Shown one piece after another: positions 58,093-64,000 of a stretch of DNA of 64,000 bases. Origin of the DNA: Archegozetes longisetosus (Eukaryota > Arthropoda > Arachnida > Sarcoptiformes > Trhypochthoniidae); NCBI GenBank assembly GCA_018873245.2, contig JAEMBT020000008.1:5264001-5328000 (forward strand), given 5' to 3'. A program made the translations under genes and the position numbers. Within the stretch, counting starts at the first letter, position 1; each line of letters starts with the position of its first letter. The notes under the pieces are model-generated. The model was not told where the DNA came from. It worked only from the letters and a program-made list of their open reading frames with translations, and made no database searches.

Positions 58093-59081
58093 TTTCGATA
58101 AAGTGATAAGTTATTTTTTTATACTTGTGTTGGCTTATCAGAAACCAGGAAGAGATTTACTCTAAATGGAAATAATTAAACTCTTTATCAAACCCTATTG
58201 GGAAGTATAAAACATGAGCAATATTTATCTTTTGATTAGAGAGTTTATTACGAAAAATTCGCTTTTACATATTGGAAATATTTCTATACATAACAAGCTT
58301 TCAGCAAAAGCAATACAAGTGTTCTTCCTAGTTGGTGGTAAGCCTTATACTTCGCCTCTAGTCGACTTGCATATAAATTGCATTTGTGATTTCATTGCAG
58401 AGAAATTCATTTTCGTATAATTGTTTTGTGTTATACAACTAAATGTTCTCACAAGCTATGTAAAAAAATTGAAAATAAAAGTGACATCACACAAAATATT
58501 GAAATTTCCATATTCTATATACATTGTTTTGAGTTCGGCCTGGTAAGCATTTTTATGAAGATTATGAAGATAAATTTGTTTTATGCAAATATATTGGCAG
58601 ATAATTTCCACAAATATGGGTACAATTGACTATAAAAATTCGCTAAACACTCCGACATTTTTGAATGAAACTGACCAACAACAACTCAGTATATATTCGG
58701 ATCAAGGCGATATATATGATTTAATGGTAATCCCTAACATTAATAGCAATCAGACTTAAACACAATCCAGAGCTTTTAAAAATAAATTCGCTTTCAATAC
58801 GTCATTGGATAGAAGAGATTAATCTAATAACAGAATTTTTTTAAGATTGTTGATAATGATACTGGCAATATTCCATATTTTACGCATCAGGAAACCTTTA
58901 AATATACATATATATTATACGTATATAATGTATGTATTATTGTATGTGATGCAATATATGTATGTATTATTGTATGTGATGCAATATATGTATTGTATAA
59001 CATATAGTATAATAATTATAATTATATATATATAAAATAAATATAATGAATTGTATATATATATATATATTGTTTTATTTA
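58093..59081. other. No gene assigned; low-complexity right end
   Basis: Open plus-strand frames at 58214-58420 and 58426-58629 are not protein-like. From about 58890 to 59072 the sequence is TA/TG-rich, with a duplicated 29-bp unit (TATGTATTATTGTATGTGAT...) and (TA)n. Confidence 0.4.
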
Positions 59082-59262
59082 ATACAAATCTCAAAAATTG
59101 AAATCATTCTAATTTATTTTTTATAAGTATAAAAATCATTATTAAAATATAAAACTTCAATTTTAATGAATTTTATCCTTTTTGAAAGCTGACATTTAAA
59201 TAGTTATTATGAAATATCCAATTTGAATTAAATTTAATTATCAAACTTTGATTCCATGATTG
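59082..59262 (+). repeat. 180-bp dispersed duplicate, copy 2
   Basis: Second copy of 55399-55580, same orientation. Confidence 0.75.
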
Positions 59263-59808
59263 ATCGTTTTCTTTCCAAATTGAAATTTTCTCAAGTCTTG
59301 AGCATTTTGTAACTTTATCTTAAATAGATATCACATTGAATTTCCCATCCGAACCAATATTTCCATCCATCTAAATATAATTGGAAATATTCAAATTAAT
59401 ATTAATTAAATACATTACAACCTTACAATCATATTGAACCACAAAACATGATCTAAACCAGAAAGAATATCAAAGCTTTGCTCTAATGACAATTTGATAA
59501 TACAAAAACTGGCGGTTTTTACTTTAATGTTTTATTACTGAATTGACGTTTACCATGCGATAGCTAGCTAATCATTCACAAATATACTAATCATAAAATA
59601 TAAGTTCAGTTCAACTAGTTAGTTATTTTTACGAACTTAACTTTAATATGTAACAAAACAATCGATCAAACACTCAAATTAATAATATAGAACAACATTC
59701 ATTAGAAAATTTGATGTAAATCAATCAAACAATAGGTCCTTTCGTAGGCTATGATTTGCTTTAACGGCAAAAAAGTTTTTTCTCTTAATCCAGAAACGAA
59801 AACTCAAG
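59263..59808. other. No gene seen
   Basis: AT-rich, 3' flank of the reverse-transcriptase fragment. Confidence 0.4.
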
Positions 59809-60065
59809 TCAAACAATTTCCATGGCCATCTCTCTGTTGTTGTCAGCACCTTGTGGACAGCCGACGTTCAGTTCTCTGTCATATATCTTATTTAAATACC
59901 CAATTTGCGCTTTTCTCTTCTCAAAATATGATTTGAATGTGTTGAACAAGTTTTTAGGACAATTCATGAGCTTTAGCTGACTCAAAATCTTGGGATACCA
60001 GCAGTGGTTGAAGGCTCCAGAAATATCGAGTGGCATTACACAAGTGGTTGGGTTTATCGTGTAAT
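59809..60065 (-). pseudogene. LINE reverse-transcriptase fragment
   Basis: Minus strand: MPLDISGAFNHCWYPKILSQ, PKNLFNTFKSYFEKRKAQIG and ELNVGCPQG match non-LTR retrotransposon RT motifs (catalytic Asp block DISxAFD, where the second Asp is Asn here; then the GxPQGS block). Sequence after CPQG is unrelated, and neither the endonuclease nor the YADD part is present. The clade looks R1/I/Jockey-like, but this is inference. Confidence 0.75.
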
Positions 60066-60251
60066 TTGCTTTACATCTACAATACAAATCATTATTAATT
60101 GTTGGGTTACTATTGTATGAGAACTATGACTGTCATCATATTTATTCGATGCACATCTATGGCATTAAAACTAATCTTAAATGGATTGAATTTTTAAAAA
60201 TCGACATAAAATTACTCGTTATGAATGATTTATAACATATAATGTATTAAA

Positions 60252-60900
60252 TCAGTTTTGATCTGACGGAAGGGGACAACTAATAGAATTGTTTTGATTA
60301 TGTATTTTATAATGAAAAATAATGCTAACAATAGCCAAGACTATCCAAACGATTGTCAAATGAATTATAAATATATTTGTTACTACTAAAATGTTAAAGA
60401 CTTTCACATATTTGCAAAATTTTTCAGAGTAATCATAGCCAAAAATAGAGTTTTTATCATATTTTTGAGCAGAATCTAAATAAGTTTTATAAGTTTTATT
60501 AAAATGAATTTTATAATTCGGTCTGTGTTCATATCTACCATATACACAAACCTGATTGTCACGACGACATTCAATACAACCACGATTATTTTCACAAAAG
60601 TTAGCCTTCAAATAGGTATCACACAATCACTGCTGTTATTACATATAAATTACAACTGCCCTCATTACAATAATTACTAATTAGGCTTTTACTGGTCTTA
60701 GAATAGAAGATGTAATTCGGCTCACATTCACACATGTTGTCAGAGCGCAATTCATTAGAACCGCAATCATCCACACAACGACATGGCTTTTGGACAATTG
60801 TGCTCATAATTGCACACTCAGACCGACAGCATATCCAAACTTACAGAAATAAACACCAGACAAACAAATTCCATTTCTATCATCACTACAATGTTTTGTA
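60252..60900 (-). pseudogene. Cys-rich, EGF-like membrane protein, broken
   Basis: Minus-strand pieces: CSDDRNGICLSGVYFCKFGY; KPCRCVDDCGSNELRSDNMC; CENNRGCIECRRDNQVCVYG; then a C-terminal membrane segment (IIHLTIVWIVLAIVSIIF) and short tail to a stop at 60252. The Cys spacing (CxCxxxC, CxC) is EGF-like. It is broken in about two places. A related copy lies at 52560-53270. Whether it is a host gene or a viral envelope-type gene is open; its closeness to the PIF-2-like fossil is only suggestive. Confidence 0.5.
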
Positions 60901-61335
60901 AAAGATTTTTATCAAAAATAATGTAATCAGTAATCGCTTGTACTCAAATATTTGTCAACCGTCTTATTACAAGTTTTAGTTTTAGGATCTATTATAAAAT
61001 GAGAAATTTCCGTCCATTATTAAATTCTTATGATTACCTCCATTTGAAGGCTTGTATATAATTCTTTGTTATGTTTAGTTCGAATGAAAGTGAAATAGTT
61101 TCTTTATCTGAAGATTTGGGTTCATTTATTTGATATTTAGCTGAATTTTTCAAATTTTACAAATTTAAAGCCTAACCCTATTTCTAACATTTTATAACAA
61201 TTCGGTCTAAAGTTTTTCTAATGAGACATCATTTGCAGTGTTATTGCGGACATAACTCTAATGAATATTATATAAGACACACGCTATCGATAATCAAAAA
61301 CCTTTGATCATTCGATTTGGAGATCCTGAATTTGT

Positions 61336-62745
61336 TCACAATATTTCCGAAGAATTTTCGTGAAATTTAAGTTTTGTTTGAGTGAAGCGCAAGATAAAAT
61401 TGTCTTTAATGCAATCGAATTTGTAACCTTTTTCTTTGATCAGTTCACTCAAACTCAAAGCCCACGAATTACTTTCTTTCAGAATTTGTTCACAATTCGG
61501 ACGTCTGAGGTCACCTTTGGAAGTCATTCCTCTGATCAAATCAAATAAATTCGAATACTTTTCATTCAACATAAAGTTCTTTCCAACAGGACTGAAAATT
61601 AATAAAAAATGAATAAAAATCAAAATATAAAAAATTCAATTAAAGTATACATACTGATTAATGTCAATATTGAACAAATCTTGAACGATGATTCCTAAGC
61701 TAAAAATGTCTGCTTTTGTATCATTTTGTTCCTCCATTCACTTCTGGAGCCATAGATTTCTTAGTTCCTGGTCCCCGACTATTTGACTGGTCTTCAGATT
61801 CATAAAAACAGCTAAACCAAAATTGGCTAGTTTAATAAATCTACCATCCAATCCGTCTGATATCAGAATATTCGTTGGCCTTAGGTACCTATAAATTATT
61901 GGAGGATCTTGTCGTGCAGGTACTTCACTGATTCTACTATTTCGAAAAGTAATTCTCTTGCAGTGAAATAACTCAAAGGAGTCAATATTTTATTTGCTTT
62001 TTGATCCAGTTCTTGATTTAATTTTTCTATCTCACCCTTCAGAGTAGACAAACACAATTCCATCTGAATATGTAGCAAAAATTTGTTGTCTTGATCAATT
62101 ACATTATGAATTGAGCTGATGTTTGTGTCAGTTCTATACGCATTTAATCTATAATAATTGTCTTCAACCCAGATAGATTCTATTTTCACTCCCATGTTGC
62201 TTTTCAATTTTCTCAGAATGTCTATTTCTCTCTCGACATATCTGCCTACTAACTCAAAATTCGGAGTTTCTATTCCTCTCTTCACTATTTTATGAACCGT
62301 TTCATTGATTGGGATTTTCTTTGCGGCATGAAATTTATTGTTTATCTTATTTCTTGCCTCGCTCACAACACCAAAACCTCCAGAACCAATTACTTTGGTT
62401 TCATTGAAAACTTGAGCGTAAATTCTGTTTCCAAATATATCGTTGATAACTTTGGTTTTATGTCACTTGAAAATAATAAACGAAAATCTCATCGAAACTC
62501 TTGAATTGAGTCTCATTCGGAGTTTCTCTTTTTCACCAAATTTATCCAAATGAAAATAATTCATTCTTTTGATAAAGCCGTTGAAATGCTGTAACGCCAA
62601 TGTGAGGCGATGTCGATGGATTTGCTTTCACTCTTCAATTTCAGAAGAATTTCATTTCGGTCTTTGATTATTTCATCTTCGAGTTCTCCGTATTCATTAC
62701 TACCGAACACAAATATCTCCATGACGTGATAATAATAAACTGTAA
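61336..62745 (-). pseudogene. RCC1-kinase gene copy, truncated and inactive
   Basis: Right to left: an RCC1 remnant (about 62510-62745), a kinase domain with a 26-codon frame-preserving insert after the beta3 lysine region (AAKKIPINETVHKIVKRGIE), IHIQMELC-type HIQMELCLSTLK, and YRYLRPTNIL in place of HRDLKPTNIL, so the catalytic Asp is gone. After a frameshift near 61915, exon 1 ends at 61655 (FNIDINQ|GTATG). An intron leads to the last exon 61591-61336 (SPVGKNFMLNEKYSNLFDLI ... RRPNCEQILKESNSWALSLS). Intron position and phase match the intact gene at 36999-40361. The RCC1 part is cut off at about 62745. Confidence 0.85.
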
Positions 62746-62789
62746 TTCTTTACTATTTTACAGTTAATACTGTTTATTGCTTTATTAAA

Positions 62790-62890
62790 TAAATCGGCTT
62801 CAAATGAGCTGAGCTCGAAGCTCAACAGCTTGAGCTCATAAGCTCAAAGACAGTTAAAATTGAGCTTCAAGGGCAGCGCAGCTCAGCTTA
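62790..62890. repeat. AGCTC/GAGCT-rich short repeat
   Basis: Dense GAGCT/AGCTC/AAGCTC motifs (GAGCTGAGCTCGAAGCTCAA) in both orientations, able to form many small hairpins. Possibly the end of a small hAT-like element. It lies directly beyond the truncation point of the RCC1-kinase copy. Confidence 0.5.
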
Positions 62891-63239
62891 CAGCTAGCTT
62901 ATGCTCTTCACTATTTGGGATATAGTTTTTCAATCTAAACCAATTCGAGTTTCAGAATAAATCTATTATTTTTCAGTCCCAGTAAAATTTTCATTTCTTC
63001 TGCGTATTAAATTCAATACTTTAAACGTTTAGAATAAAATATAAATCTTAAATCAATTTATGAAAAAAATCGCGTCTATTAGTCATTTTCCAAACTTTTA
63101 TAATTTTTTACAACAAAAACTCATTTGTCGAATGATAGTTCAAGTGAAAGCAATCAACTCAAAAGCATTATGTATAAAGCACACACACTCTCAATAATCT
63201 AAAGTATTGATTATTCTATTTCAAATATATTCCCGAATT

Positions 63240-63345
63240 TTTACAAATGTTTTTTTACAATATTTCCAAATTCTGAAGAATTTTCATAGAATTTTATTTT
63301 TGTTTGAATGAAATGCAAGCGAAAACTTTTTTCTAATGCAACTTT
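63240..63345 (-). pseudogene. RCC1-kinase gene relic (last-exon end)
   Basis: Matches 61325-61425, the 3' end of the broken copy (AATATTTCC..TTCTGAAGAATTTTC ... TTTTTGTTTGAATGAAATGCAAGCG). About 105 bp remain. Confidence 0.6.
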
Positions 63346-63733
63346 TCAGATGTAAATCATGTTAAAATATGGTGTTCATAACTATTCGATTAAGTCAAAA
63401 TGAGTTGCAATAAGATTTACATATGCACTGATGAGAAAAATGGTCAGTTATTTATCATTAATTGTCTAGAATTTGAATCGACTGATTTGCGAGTTTGATG
63501 CATAACTCGATTAAAAAGATAACTCATTAGCTATTCACTAGTATGAGGAAAAGTATTTTTAAGACTTGGTCTTCGAGCACTTCAACCTTAGTAGTAGATA
63601 ATAGACTCATATAAAAAAATATCGAATTAAAACAGTGAACAAGAAACTGAACCAAAATCAATGAAATCTAAAAGCAGAAAGTCTTTGATACATAGAATTG
63701 ATTAAAAATAGTTATGTTGTATTTCAATTACAG
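63346..63733. other. No gene seen; upstream of the CAP exon
   Basis: No earlier CAP-domain exon could be found here on the plus strand; the sequence just before 63734 is a polypyrimidine/AG acceptor. Confidence 0.4.
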
Positions 63734-63892
63734 GTAGTTTGGGCGAAGACTCTAAAAATTGGTTGTGGTTTTGTTGCACATGCAGGTCCGAACTCATTCT
63801 ACAAAATGACAAATCTTTATACCTGTAATTACACTTTGGCTGGCAATTATACCCGACTTCAGACCTACCAAAGCTGTTCGCCTGCCAGTTAA
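63734..63892 (+). CDS. CAP/SCP-domain (venom allergen 5-like) terminal exon
   Basis: After TTTCAATTACAG the plus strand reads VVWAKTLKIGCGFVAHAGPN, NLYTCNYTLAGNYTRLQTYQ and SCSPAS to a stop. This is the C-terminal part of a CAP domain: the (T)QVVWxxTxxxGCG strand (CAP1 region) and the YxCNYxxAGNY (CAP2) signature, normally in secreted proteins such as venom allergens and CRISPs. The acceptor sits inside the VVW motif, so earlier exons are required. None was found in the preceding 400 bases, so this is the end of a gene with distant exons or an orphan fragment. Confidence 0.65.
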   Translation, partial: VVWAKTLKIGCGFVAHAGPNSFYKMTNLYTCNYTLAGNYTRLQTYQSCSPAS

Positions 63893-64000
63893 TGTCCACA
63901 AAACTCCAAACCATCATTTCATTACAAAGTTCTCTGCATAATATACAAAGACACCAAAACTGATCAGCAAAACATCGTAAACAAAGTATGGGCTCATAAA

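Overview
The window is AT-rich eukaryotic DNA, most likely from a chelicerate and probably an acariform mite. Compact multi-exon genes carry short GT-AG introns (often 58-65 bp). There is a CYP2-clan P450 of the kind expanded in mites, and a dense load of old class II transposons. The organism call is inference; no species marker was seen.

Four host genes can be read end to end with clean splice phases. NUS1/Nogo-B receptor (plus, 18274-19665, 248 aa) is the regulatory subunit of cis-prenyltransferase. PNISR (minus, 20452-22708, 567 aa) is an RS-domain nuclear protein. A CYP2-clan cytochrome P450 (minus, 26665-28324, 493 aa) has all its signature motifs. The fourth is an unusual 1022-aa protein (minus, 36999-40361) made of an RCC1 beta-propeller followed by two tandem eIF2alpha-kinase-like (PEK-like) domains; the first has DFH in place of DFG and the second is canonical. 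Broken copies of this last gene lie at 35.5-36.5, 45.6-45.8, 61.3-62.7 and 63.2-63.3 kb, so it belongs to a locally duplicating family.

The first 17.6 kb is mostly DNA transposons: an open Merlin (IS1595-type) transposase, a SWIM-finger fragment, hAT elements, and a 4.8-kb DDE_Tnp_4 + SWIM transposon beside its 1.5-kb deletion derivative, each carrying a nested insertion. There is also a Tc1 relic bracketed by two nearly identical inverted 368-bp blocks. Further elements are a full-length Tc1 relic (24.9-26.5 kb), a TTAA MITE (30.5 kb), a DD37E mariner derivative (34.0-34.9 kb) and a palindromic repeat family called RepA here (6.7, 34.9, 45.9-47.1, 55.6 kb).

From about 50 to 61 kb the window holds mostly decayed sequence: a fossil resembling PIF-2 (per os infectivity factor 2 of baculovirus/nudivirus-type large DNA viruses) at 57.1-58.1 kb, two related cysteine-rich fossils (52.6-53.3 and 60.25-60.9 kb), a LINE reverse-transcriptase fragment and a likely solo LTR. 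A CAP/SCP-domain terminal exon closes the window. Long stretches (29.2-33.4, 42.6-45.4, 47.1-48.3, 49.2-52.0 kb) show no gene I can name. The strongest candidates for something undescribed are the RCC1-kinase-kinase protein and the PIF-2-like fossil.
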